Of a stretch of DNA of 64,000 bases, positions 45,741 to 55,475 are shown piece by piece. The DNA is from Halichoerus grypus. Taxonomy: Eukaryota > Chordata > Mammalia > Carnivora > Phocidae. A program made the position numbers and the translations under genes. Numbering within the stretch: position 1 is the first letter of the stretch; each line of letters opens with the position of its first letter. The stretch lies in the NCBI RefSeq assembly GCF_964656455.1, contig NC_135722.1:47386628-47450627 (forward strand), written 5' to 3'. A model generated the notes under the pieces. It was given only the letters and a program-made list of their open reading frames with translations, was not told where the DNA came from and did no database searches.

Positions 45741-45774
45741 CATAACTGGCCTGTATCCTTCAGAAATGCTAGTG

Positions 45775-46225
45775 TCTTGGAACACAAAGAGAGGCTTAGG
45801 AATTCTTCCAGATTTAAGTAGACTAAACTTGACAAGTGAATGCAGTGCATGATCCAGAATGTTATTTTGCCATTAGGGTTTTATTGGGGGAATTGGTCAG
45901 ATCTGAATGAAGTCTGCAGGTAATAGTGTTAGATCAATGATAATTTCCTGGTGGTGTTAACTATACTGTGGCTAAGTGAGAGAATGTCCTTGTTTTTAGG
46001 AAATACACATCAAAGTATTTAGGAGTGTAAGCCTTCCTGTGTGAACCCAACTCGCAAATGACTCAGGAACAAAATTATAGGTAGATGTATAGAGAAGGAT
46101 AAAGCAAATATGGTAAAGTGTTCCTATTCAGGGAATCTAGGCAAAAGGTGTACAGGAATTCTTTCTATTTTGCAACTTCTCTGAAGGTTTGAAATTGTGT
46201 CAAGATAAAAAGTTACAGGAAAAAG
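45775..46225 (+). mobile_element. Old LINE-1 3' UTR remnant, + strand
   Basis: 'caatgataatttcctggtggtgttaactatactgtggctaag' and the end 'caacttctctgaaggtttgaaattgtgtcaagataaaaagtta' are typical of old L1 (L1M-type) 3' ends, here in the opposite orientation to the other L1 pieces. Confidence 0.68.
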
Positions 46226-46319
46226 GAAACAAGGGTCAGAACAGGGGGAGGGCATCCTGGGATGCATATTAATAATAGTCCCCAGTCCCCGTGTCAGTCC
46301 CCCCTGGAAGCCAGACTCG

Positions 46320-46455
46320 GCTGTGGCTTCATAAGCATGACCTTGTTCTGTCCTCACCACCATCTGTGTGAAAAGAGACCTTTTTGGCTCCCATTTCACA
46401 GAAGCAAGTCAGAAAGATGAGGGATTTGCGCCAGGCCCTCCAGCTCCTTGGGACA
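46320..46455 (-). mobile_element. MIR SINE fragment, minus strand
   Basis: Contains 'cccatttcacagaagcaagtcag' and a flanking MIR-like complement; degraded. Confidence 0.5.
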
Positions 46456-47379
46456 GCGCTCAGGCTGGAAAGCAGGCTCTGGGAGTTCAAGCTCCGGCCC
46501 CTGCGCCTCACCCCCACTGCTGACTCTGAGTTTGGGTGGAGAGTGGGATAGGTAGGACAAGGCATTTCTTCCTGGGGCCGTGGTGGAGGTCAGGTGCCGG
46601 GATAGAAGCAGACCAGGTCCATTTGCAGGATGGAGAGGGATATTATTCCAGATTCTGCAGGGACCAGATCCCGAGGTGCCAAGCAGGACAAAATGGCACG
46701 TGGGAGGGGGCCCCGGACCTCGGGATGCCAGCTGGAGCAGCCAGCGGGGACCGCAGTGGTGCAGGGCATAGCTGGGAGTGACTGGGGGCTGGGTCGGGTG
46801 GGCATTCTCGGGTGGAGGACTGGCTTTGGAGGAGCTTGTTCGAGGCAGGAGTGCTCCCCAGCTGGGCTCAGCCTGCTGTCCAAGCTGGAGGGAGGCATCA
46901 GGGGGACTGGGAGCCAGGGGGGCTTGACACGCCCGATATGGGGGCAGCGTGGCCTGGGGTAGCTGGGCAGAGATTGCTGAGGATGTGAGTCTGGCCGGGC
47001 AGACCCCTTGGGGGGTCCAAGTGAAGAGGAGGGCTTCTCTCCTGGCTGGAGTGTGGGTGCAGGAAGAGCCAAATGACCTCTGGCAGTCCCTCCTGGTCGT
47101 TGGGACTGTCTGGCTCTTCCCCAGATTAAAGAGCTGAGGGTTTGAGTGTCTGGCAGCCAGATGAGTCAGACTGGGAGGCTGCTTCCTGCTCCTATCAGCC
47201 TGCCTGGCATAGAGGCGGGCTAGGGGTTTGGCCTATCTCCCCTCAAATGGCATCCCCCCTCCCCACACCCTGAGATGGAGGGCGAACACACGGGCTATGT
47301 GAACCGGTTATTTTGCCGGGTCCTGTGTGTCTCTGAGCGTGTGCTTGCGCGTGCGGGCAGGCTCAAACATCATCCATTG
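46456..47379 (+). other. LMO1 intron 1, no feature recognised
   Basis: GC-rich intron leading up to the GATA island; nothing supported. Confidence 0.5.
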
Positions 47380-47545
47380 TAAAATATCAGTGTTTTCATG
47401 GGTGAGTAGTAATTACTGGGTAATGCTTTAAAACCTTTCCTGAAGGAGCGCAAAGCTGTTTTTTTCCTAAAGTCAGGAGTACATTAAAAGGATTACCATG
47501 TAGATTTGATTTTTAGATAACACTAAAATGGATCCCAAATGGACT
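47380..47545 (+). promoter_or_regulatory. GATA-containing intron 1 island, candidate LMO1 enhancer core
   Basis: An AT-rich single-copy-looking block 3.2 kb before exon 2. It has GTAATTACTGGGTAATGC near 47408 and a clean AGATAA at 47515-47520 in a T-rich context. Human LMO1 intron 1 has a super-enhancer whose neuroblastoma-associated variant rs2168101 disrupts a GATA motif. Relative position makes this block my leading candidate for the orthologous site, by inference only. Confidence 0.42.
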
Positions 47546-50500
47546 TCAGCAAAGGGATGCTATCTCCTTAATGGAAAGTGCATGGCCCAAGGCTCAGCTC
47601 CCAGAGCCAGGCAGGGGAGGGAGGGAGGGAAGAGGTGTCTGCAGGGCTGACTGGCGGGCTGGGTGGGGGCTGGGGAGGCAGGGCGGGGAGGGCGAGCCCT
47701 GACCCTCTGGGGAACATCTCACTCCCATTTGGGGAACAGGAGACCAGAGATGCCCCCTTTAAATCTCCTTGCCTTTCCAGGAGTGTTTTCAGGTCTCCTG
47801 AACCAGCCCAGTGAGAGAGCAAACACAGTGTGGGTGCCCAGTAAAGAGAAAGGGGTGAGTCAGACTTCTCCCACGACCTCAGCCTTTCCAGGCAGAGAGA
47901 GCCCAAGGTCCCCGTATGCTCCGGGAGCTCCTTAGCCAGGCTAGCGCTGGAGGTCTGTGCCTCGGTGGACATCAGACACTGTTTGGCAGGAAGCCTTGTG
48001 GCTTCTTAAGAGTTCTCCAGGGCCCAGGAAGCAGAGTTCCCAGGCCTTCCGGAGCCCGGCGGTGTGCCAGAGCCAGCCCAGGCCCAGGCAGGGCGCAGGG
48101 GACCTGGGCTAGCTTGTGGCTTCGCTCCTCACGGCCTCCCTGGGTCCTGTAGGTTCCAGGCCGGGCCAGCTAGGGCTACAGACCACAACTCTGCGGGCTC
48201 TGCGGCCGGGCGTGCTGGGGCCTGAGCTCAGAAGGCCAGCCTGGCCAGGAGCCATGCCAGACGGAAGACGGAGCAGGACAGACACTTCTGGTGCTGGGGT
48301 CCCTCCTCGTTTCGGTGTATAACTTAGTGGATCCAGTGTATCCCCTGCGTGTGGACATTCTAGTTACTCACACACCTCCTGCTAGTGATAGCACAAGGGT
48401 AGAGCCCTGGGCAGGCGAGGGGGGCCGGGCCTGCTGCCCATCCAGGTACCAAGGGGGGAGAACCAGCCTCGGCGGGGCTCTCGTAGAGGCCAGGCCTGAG
48501 GTTTTCCAAGTTGGTGCGTGTGTACTTCTAGCTGTGCGGGCTGGGTGCTCCCTTCACGGGACCCAGGGACAGTGGTCCCCCCCGGGACCCACAGACCTCC
48601 TCACATCCAGCTCTCCCGACCCCTCCCCTGTTTGCTCACAGCCGGTTCCTCCCCGTAGGCCTGGCCTTGGAAGGAGCCCTTCAGAGCCCCCTTAGCTCTC
48701 AGGGATGCCCGCTCCCCAGCTGGCTTCCACGGCCGCCTCAGCTCTATGACCAGACTGGGCCCTGCTGGAGGGGACACAGGCAGGCCTGAGGACATAGTCA
48801 TCCTCAGCCCCCTCACTGTCTCAGACCAATTAACCTTTAGGGCTGCATTAAGGAAATTAGGTGGCAAGCATCCCAGCTAACAGGCCCTGCGGGGTCTGGA
48901 GCAAGGAGGCAGGAGAGAGTCCGCTGCTGGCCAGTGCTGCCTCCCCTCGGCCGTCACCTGTCCTGCTCCTGGGCCCTAGAGGGCCCCCTCCCCAAGAGAG
49001 GTCTGAAGAGGCCCCAAGGCACAGCAGCGGGGAGGGCCCCCCGAACCAGCTGGATGATGACTGGCTTGCACTAGACCTGGCCTTCAGACCTTCTGTGCCT
49101 CAGTTTCCCCATCATTCCTTGGAGCATTTGCCTGGAAGAGCTCTCAGGGCCCTTCTGACCTGACATCTGTGGATTCTAAGACTGAGGCCCCTTGGAGGCT
49201 GACTGTTTTCGGACGTCTGAGGAAGGGTCAGACACCAGCAAGAGGGAAGGGGAAGGAAGCAGCTCAAACTCTGGGCAGAGGGCAGTGAGCAGAGGCAGGG
49301 ATAGGAGGGATAACCAGGGAGTGGGAGCTGAACCCAGAGCCCTCGAGAGTGCTGGGGTCCCTTGGAGAGGAGGGGGCCAGGAGGAGGGCAGACTTCACGG
49401 GCTTGGTGGAGAGCCAGAGAGGCAGGAAGGGGTGGGCTGTTCCCTCCAGAGAGGACTCCTCCGTGCTCCCGAGCCTTGGTCAGGGAAGGCGCACACCCCC
49501 ACCCCCACTGTCTTCACAAGGGGTTCTCAGGCAACTCCTACAGGTACCCCCACCTGCCCTCATCCTGGGTCTGGACTCCGAGACTCCCTGCACTTCCCTC
49601 CAAGCAGTCTTTACCACATTCAAGCCTCAGGGCTCCACATTGGATGTCCAGACTCAGGATGACCTCTGTCCCCACCTCCTCCTCAACTGTTGCTCCCTGA
49701 GATCACTCCTTGTGGCCCCAAGGCCAGGGACTAGGAGCCTGAGCCTCTGTGCACATGCCTGCACGTGACTGCGCGCTATGCCTGTGTGCGTGGGGTGTGC
49801 ATGAGTGCACACACTTGCCTGCTGGGAGGTCAGCTTCTCCTTCCAGTAAACTCCATGCTGAAATTCTTACCCTTTGTATTTTTTCTTATATGTTGAGAAG
49901 CATGCATGGGCCCTGGGAGGGGGCCCATGGCTCAGAGACCCGTGTCCTGGTGGGAGGAGCAAGGATTCAGACTCAGAACCTCCCCATCCTCAGGCTAGGG
50001 CAGGTAGGAAGTTTGAATCTAGCTAGAAGCATTCCTGGGGGAGAGTCCCAAGGAGGCCAGGCCCAGCTGCCTTCCTGCACACTCCCTCCAGGAGACCCAG
50101 AGCTCCTGCTCCCTACTGGGAGTGTCAGGGGGCACCCCACTTGCTTTCTGATCCCGCCACAGTTTTACATGAGTAAACCAAAAGGCTGTAGCCTGACTTT
50201 TGAGGGTAAAATGGTCCAAGGCACAAACTATGTCAGGAAGTCTTGAGGTAGCAAAAAGATCTGGGAGTTCTAGTGGACCCCAGCCCGTTGTGAGATTCAG
50301 TTCTTGGGGCCACTGGGAGAGCCAGTCAGATGGCGGCTGCCTGTGGAGAGTTTCAGGCCTCCTGTCGAGCAGGCCCCGCAGAAGGCAGTGGCCGGGTGGG
50401 GAGAAACAGCTCAGGGGGACTGTGGGCCTTGGGGCTACATGTGTGCTGTGCAGCCAAGCAGATGCGAGACGCGGGGCTCTGCAGTCTGCCTACAGCTTCT

Positions 50501-50731
50501 GGAAGGACCTTCGCAGGCCAGGGGAACAGCCTGTGCCATGCAGCTCAAAGGACAGGACCTGGGGCCAGGCAGGGAGCTTGCTGGGGAGCAAGTGAGCACT
50601 CTGGGAATCCCTACCCTGGAGGGGGCAACAGGGAGAAGCAGTGGGCTCCCATTCCTCGAGGGATGGGCCCTGAGGCCCGCAGCCACAGAGTCCATCCCGT
50701 GTCCATCTGTCTGTCGTCTGTCCATCCACAG
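47546..50731 (+). other. LMO1 intron 1, 3' end up to exon 2
   Basis: GC-rich intron with many overlapping long shadow frames. A + strand MIR fragment lies near 49045-49170 ('ctgtgcctcagtttccccatcattc'). TCTG-rich text (50704-50722) precedes the exon 2 acceptor. No extra exon is supported. Confidence 0.55.
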
Positions 50732-50945
50732 GCGTTCCGATGCTCTCCGTCCAGCCCAAAGGCAAGCAGAAGGGCTGTGCGGGCTGCAACCGCAAGATCA
50801 AGGACCGCTACCTGCTGAAGGCGCTGGACAAGTACTGGCATGAGGACTGCCTCAAGTGTGCCTGCTGTGACTGCCGCCTGGGGGAGGTGGGCTCCACCCT
50901 CTACACCAAGGCCAACCTCATCCTGTGCCGACGCGACTACCTGAG
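50732..50945 (+). CDS. LMO1: LMO1 exon 2 (first LIM domain)
   Basis: This 214-base exon completes the split Gly codon and encodes residues 10-79 of the 156-aa form plus two bases of Arg80. It carries the whole first LIM zinc-finger pair: ligands C24, C27, H45, C48, then C51, C54, C74 and D77 with normal spacing. LIM domains here bind partners such as LDB1 rather than DNA. The acceptor is ...catccacag at 50731 and the donor is gtgcgc at 50946, so the exon is phase 1 in and phase 2 out. The exon has no frame breaks. An in-frame Met (residue 12) would allow a shorter product resembling LMO3's start, but nothing here shows its use. Confidence 0.96.
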
Positions 50946-53505
50946 GTGCGCCTCCCGCTGGCCCCCGCCCCCCCTCCCCGGGCCTGGCACGGCTCCGCCC
51001 CTGCCTCTAGACCCAGGCCCTGAGTGCTCATCTCCGACCATCCTGGCCCGGCCCTGCTCCCCCAGACATCCACAGAGCCCCGAAGACAGAGCCACACCAT
51101 CAGCTGCTTGGCTCAGCGCCCAGCGCAGGGCCTGAGCCAGCCTTTGCGACCATGGGGCACCTGAGATAAGTTTCCCAAGGGCACCAGCCTGGCTCTGCCC
51201 GTCTTTGCCAGGTGCTTCTGACCCACCCTGTCCCTGGGATCTGGGAGGGGACACCTCAGAGGCCTTCCAGGAGCAGGTGGGGAAGCCCTGACTTCCCCGG
51301 GCCCCTCCTGCCTGGTGAAGTCTCCTTGCCTCCTCTTCCCCATGCCCAGCGGGCCCTGGCATTAGACATCTGGGTGCCTGGGCGTCTGGCAGGTAGCCAG
51401 ACCCTGGGAGAAGGACCACTGATGTCGGAGCTTAAAGACCTGGGTTTGAAATAGCTCCGAACCCTCTGGCTTCTGACCTTCTCCAAGCCCCAGTTTGTCC
51501 CTCTGTGAATAGTATGAAGACTAAAGCTTCCCCAGCTCGCATTCCTTGGAGCTCTAACCCACCCACCCCACAACCTGGATCCTATTCCCTGGGGCTGTCT
51601 CCCCCAATTAACCCTCCCTTAGGCCATTTGTGACATCAGCAAGGCTGGGAGGAGGCCACAGAGTGGGGGCCTTGGCTGAGACCCAGCATCTACATTTGGC
51701 GGGGTGGTGGTGGCCACATCTTGCGAGGAAGGAAGGCCCGTCGCACTAATTAGTAGGTCTGGCAAGGGCTTTGTGGGGCCCTCCCTCTGTTCAGGTCTGG
51801 GCTGTGGTAGGGGGCAGGGTTATCAGCAGAGGCTCCCCTACTTTCGGGAAGAGCCTAAGGCTTACCTGCCTGCACCTTCTCTTTCAACTTCTGCCTTCAG
51901 CCGGAAGCTTTTGAAGTGTCGCAGTAATCCAGGATCTGTGACTCAGTGCTCCTCGCTGGGCTGGAGGAAAGGGCTGAGGCCAGGAGGAGGGGCTAAGGAA
52001 GAATATTTCTGGGGACTCGCCCCTCGATGACCTGGAAGGGGCCTCCAAGTGGGAAGGTCTCAGACATCCCCTGGGGGCTGAACCTCCTGGGTTGAGGAGA
52101 ATTGGCACACTGACCAGTGAGTCCCCAGGACCTGGACTGGGGTGGGGGGGGCAGCGCAGGATGGGCTCGTCAGTAGAGTCAAAGCACCTGCAAGCATTCT
52201 GAGCCCTGCCAGCTACTGAAGCTTGAAGGTATTTTTTCTGGGCTCTGGCAGAGGCCAAGGAATGACTTTGGGGCCAGGTAGGTCAGTGGGCTGGGCTGGG
52301 GGTGGGGCTTCCTTGGGCTGCTCTGTCCCAGAGGGGGCTGTCCGAACGAAGCCTGCCCCGTCTACAGCCATGGGGGCGTTGGGCTGGGGGCAGTGAGGCC
52401 CCCCTTGGCAGGCAGATGTTGTGGCCCAGTCTTTGTCTGCCTTAATCTGAGCCACCAGGCAGCTCAGGCTGATGAATAATGGAGCCAAGCTCATCTGCAG
52501 ATGCCTGAATTTGAGCTGGACAAATCAGGGATTAGAGGGTCTCTCGCCCGCCTCTCAGCCCCCCTTGCCTCACTTGGGGCTTGCTCAGCCGGTGTGCAGA
52601 AAAGAGGCAAGGAGGAGCCTGGCCGGCTCCGACCATTGGAACCCCGGCCCGAGACTGGCCTGCTTGGGGAGAAAGTGAGTGCCCCATCCCTGGAGCTCGG
52701 CAACCAGCAGCTAGGAGGGAATGGCTGCATGAAAGAGGTCTTGTGCCAGATGGCCTTGGAACTTTCTTTGGGCATCAGTCCTGTTTTAGAAGCATTTGAA
52801 CAGGATCACCTAGTCCAGCACCCCCTTTTGAAAAAGGATACACTGAGATCCAAGAAAAGGAAAAAGGGATCCAGGCAAGTCACCCATGAGTTGGTTGCAG
52901 AAAAAAGACCACCCCATAGGGTTGTTGTCAGGATTAAATGAGTTGGTCTTAGTACGGCCCTCAGAACAATGCCTGGCATGAGGCAAACCCACTCGGTCGA
53001 GGCGTTCACTAAGTGGTCCATGACGGAGAGTTAACTGAGGTTTCCACAACAAGCCTGCAAAGGATGCGCTTCAGTCTCCGTTTTAAAAAATAAATGCGGC
53101 TCAGAGAGACCCATGAGCGGCCTGAGGGCAGGCGGACTGCCCCCGAGTTCATGCCTGTGTGACTCTGGAGTCCTCGCTCATGGTCCAGCCCCGTGTTCTT
53201 CCAGTGGCCCTGGGGCCCAGTAGCCTGACCCCAGTGGGAGCCTGCGAGGGGGGCCTTGACAGGCCAGGCCGGGGATGGGCAGTGTCATCCAGCCCCCGAG
53301 CCCCTATGCTCCCCTCCCTGGGTGGCTGGGCCGATTTCTCTGAAGCCCAATCTCTTCGCGGAATCTAGAAGCTGCCCTCTGTGCTCCTTCTCCCTTGCCT
53401 AGGCCCACCTGCTAAGCCCACAGGAGTAGGGACCCGCAGGGCCCGGGGTAGAGGCAGTGCTCCGCCCCGCAGGCCCCTGAGCCCCCTGCGCCCTTCCCTT
53501 GGCAG
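50946..53505 (+). other. LMO1 intron 2
   Basis: A 2.56-kb GC-rich intron. MIR pieces lie at about 51425-51525 (+), 52795-52910 (minus) and 52917-53000 (+, 'gggttgttgtcaggattaaatgag'). No alternative exon recognised. Confidence 0.6.
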
Positions 53506-53631
53506 GCTCTTCGGCACCACAGGCAATTGCGCTGCGTGCAGCAAGCTGATCCCAGCCTTCGAGATGGTGATGCGGGCCCGGGACAACGTCTATCACCTCG
53601 ACTGCTTCGCTTGCCAGCTCTGCAACCAGAG
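53506..53631 (+). CDS. LMO1: LMO1 exon 3 (most of second LIM domain)
   Basis: This 126-base exon completes Arg80 and encodes residues 81-121 plus two bases of Arg122. It holds the first zinc site of LIM2 (C88, C91, H110, C113) and C116 and C119 of the second; the last two ligands are in exon 4, so both downstream exons are needed for a folded LIM2. The acceptor is ...cccttggcag (AG at 53504-53505), behind a C/T-rich tract, and the donor is gtgagc at 53632. Threonine at residue 84 and Arg at 105 agree with LMO1 rather than LMO3, as I recall the two proteins. Confidence 0.96.
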
Positions 53632-53739
53632 GTGAGCGCTGCGCCTATAGCAGACCCCAGCTGACTCGTGCTGGGGCGGCGCGCGCTGGGCGTGTCCGTG
53701 CAAATGCCCACAGGCTCGTAGGGCACGTCGTCTGGAGCA

Positions 53740-54070
53740 TGCATGTGCGTGTGCGTGTTCCGTGTGGCCGGATGTGTGCCCTCCGGCACTGTCGTGTGCG
53801 TGTCTGTCGGGCCCAGGTCGGAGCAGTGTGATGGCTCACACGCGCATGCGCTTACTGTGTACGTACATTGTGTCGTGCACGTGTGTGGATTTTTAAACGT
53901 GCGCGGACAAGGCAGGTATGGGTGCGCTGTGTGCATGTGTGTGCATGACGGATGAGTATGAACGCGAACACGCTTCAACGCGCATGTACAAGGGGTCTGT
54001 GTGCACGCCCTGTGCCCTTGGGTGTCTGCCATTTGTGTGTGCATGCGTGTACATTTTAGTGAGAAGGTGT
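53740..54070. repeat. Degenerate TG/CA/CG alternating tract in intron 3
   Basis: Long stretch of imperfect purine-pyrimidine alternation (TGTGCGTGTG, CACGCGCATGCGC, GTGTACGTACATTG, CACGTGTGTGG). Probably a decayed microsatellite; sequence of this kind can form Z-DNA. Open frames across it are artefacts. Confidence 0.7.
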
Positions 54071-54375
54071 TCGTGTGCCTGATGGTAGCAGCTACTCACC
54101 CCTGTGATTCTGGTTCCAGCCCAGCCACTTTCTGATCCCTACACAGTGTCCCAGCCCCGCGGGAGGCCCCAGGGACTGAAGGAGCCAGAACCCCTCAGCC
54201 CTGTCTGGGGACCTAGCACTGGAAGACAAGCCCTTTTCTCAGGAGCCCCCATGTCAGGAAGGAGCTCATGCAAGTGTTCCCAGAGGATGAGGTCCCGAGG
54301 GACCTGTAGGGAACACGGAGGGGGATCGCTGGGGGCTTGGACAGACCCGCCACTAAGAGGGCTCGGTGAAGTTGC

Positions 54376-54390
54376 AGTGCCACCTGGTGG
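54376..54390 (-). promoter_or_regulatory. Candidate CTCF site, - orientation (intron 3)
   Basis: The minus strand reads CCACCAGGTGGCACT, a full match to the 15-position CTCF core. It is about 700 bases before exon 4 and convergent to the site at 19196. Confidence 0.55.
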
Positions 54391-55086
54391 TTGGATTGGG
54401 ATCTGCTGGGACTGGGCCCATGACCCTGGGGTCTGGCTGAAGCCCTAGCCACCCTGGGGACATCTTTGGGGAAAGGGCTGAATCCTCCAATACTGTAGAA
54501 GGACTGGGGGTGGGGGGTGGGGGTAGCAAAGCAAGGCCTTTTCTGGGTGGGAGGGAAGATGGTGGGACAGGGTCACCTCCTCCTGGAAGGATGCTCCAGG
54601 AAACCTACAGATTCTGTTCAAAGGAAGAGTTTCATGGAGTCATCCCCTTAAGTTGGGGAAAGGAACAGGATAGAAAAATCAACCATTTTACCACTTCCTC
54701 CTTCTCCATTTCTACCTCTCTCGGTCTTTTTCTGTTTCTTTGTCCTTCTCTCTCTTTCTCCCTCTCTGGGACTGGGGTAGGTTATTCCTACACCTTCCTA
54801 CCAACCCCACCCCTCCAGGGAAGACCCGACTGTGGGCCAGACTTGTCTGTCTGTCTGTCCTACACCCCAGACTACAGGGCCTGGCTGAGGACTGGGCTGA
54901 CCCAGGGTGATTGACCAGGTTTGCTATGAGACCTTTGGGGATCCCTTCTGGAAAGTTGAAGGAACAAACTCTCCAGGACCTCAGTTCTCACATGTCCACC
55001 TCCTGGGCTGGGCTGGGGCCTGTCTGCAGCCCCCACCATCCACTGGGACCCCTCCATGGCCTCTCTCTCCTGCTTGGATTTTCCAG

Positions 55087-55192
55087 ATTTTGTGTGGGAG
55101 ACAAATTCTTCCTGAAGAACAACATGATCTTGTGTCAGATGGACTATGAGGAGGGACAGCTCAATGGCACCTTTGAATCCCAGGTTCAGTAA
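55087..55192 (+). CDS. LMO1: LMO1 exon 4, coding part (end of LIM2 and C-terminus)
   Basis: It completes Arg122 and encodes residues 123-156 followed by TAA at 55190-55192. It supplies the last LIM2 zinc ligands, C138 and D141, then the LMO1-specific tail EEGQLNGTFESQVQ. The acceptor is ttttccag at 55086 with a long pyrimidine tract before it. Total coding length is 471 bases with exon 1a (156 aa) or 468 with exon 1b (155 aa), both exactly in frame, which supports every exon boundary given here. Confidence 0.96.
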
Positions 55193-55218
55193 TGCCCGGC
55201 GCCTGGCCTCCAGGCCCA

Positions 55219-55258
55219 TCTGTCCGTCTGCCCGTCTGCCTGTCTGCCCGTCTGCCCA
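55219..55258 (+). repeat. 8-bp tandem repeat in the LMO1 3' UTR
   Basis: Five head-to-tail copies of an 8-base unit close to TCTGCCCG (variants TCTGTCCG, TCTGCCTG, TCTGCCCA), beginning 27 bases after the stop codon. It would be transcribed in the mRNA and may vary in length between individuals. Confidence 0.85.
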
Positions 55259-55453
55259 CCCGCCTGGCCGGCCAGCCACTCTCCTGCCGATTAGAACTCC
55301 TCCGTCCTCGATGGGAGGGACGGCCCTTCCTCTGCCGCCCGTCTGTGTGTGACCCCTCCTGGGGCCGGGCTGGGCCTGAACAGTCTGTCTTCTGTACATA
55401 AATGGGAACATTTATTTTATGAGAAATGTAATGCGATTTTATTACTGGCGTGG

Positions 55454-55459
55454 ATTAAA
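55454..55459 (+). terminator. LMO1: LMO1 polyadenylation signal (ATTAAA)
   Basis: ATTAAA, the commonest variant signal, at the end of the AT-rich 3' UTR, followed about 20-35 bases later by GT-rich sequence. No AATAAA is seen between the stop codon and this point. Confidence 0.75.
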
Positions 55460-55475
55460 CTTATGAATGTTTCCG

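Larger units (their letters stand above)
53632..55086 (+). other. LMO1 intron 3
   Basis: A 1.46-kb intron holding a TG/CG-rich alternating tract (53740-54070), a CTCF-like motif (54376-54390), a short TGTC repeat (54844-54859) and a strong pyrimidine tract before exon 4. Confidence 0.65.
14760..55475 (+). other. LMO1: LMO1 gene locus (two alternative first exons, three shared exons)
   Basis: This is the whole transcription unit inferred from the sequence. The translated exons join into the LIM-only protein LMO1, a nuclear adaptor made of two LIM zinc fingers and no DNA-binding domain. In the family, LMO proteins bridge LDB1 with bHLH and GATA factors, and LMO1 is an oncogene in T-cell leukaemia and neuroblastoma. 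What is seen: two first exons starting at 15135 and 19837, exon 2 at 50732-50945, exon 3 at 53506-53631, exon 4 coding 55087-55192, and a poly(A) signal at 55454. The start is placed at the upstream CpG island because the true transcription start cannot be read. Paralogue LMO3 is excluded because the residues before the first zinc finger (KGKQKG) and the C-terminal tail (NGTFESQVQ) are LMO1-type. Confidence 0.95.
55193..55475 (+). other. LMO1: LMO1 3' untranslated region
   Basis: A short 3' UTR of about 280 bases follows the stop codon. It ends in an AT-rich stretch typical of LMO1 transcript ends and an ATTAAA signal at 55454-55459. The cleavage site is inferred 10-25 bases past the signal, before a GT-rich stretch (about 55481-55494). 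Confidence 0.75.

Noticed and set aside
50304..50843. Possible extra upstream coding sequence running into exon 2
   Set aside because: The frame is not that of LMO1, and a good acceptor at 50731 defines the exon start.
53412..54044. Minus-strand 210-residue frame over exon 3 and intron 3
   Set aside because: His/Thr/Cys-rich text produced by the TG/CA alternating tract; antisense to a genuine exon.
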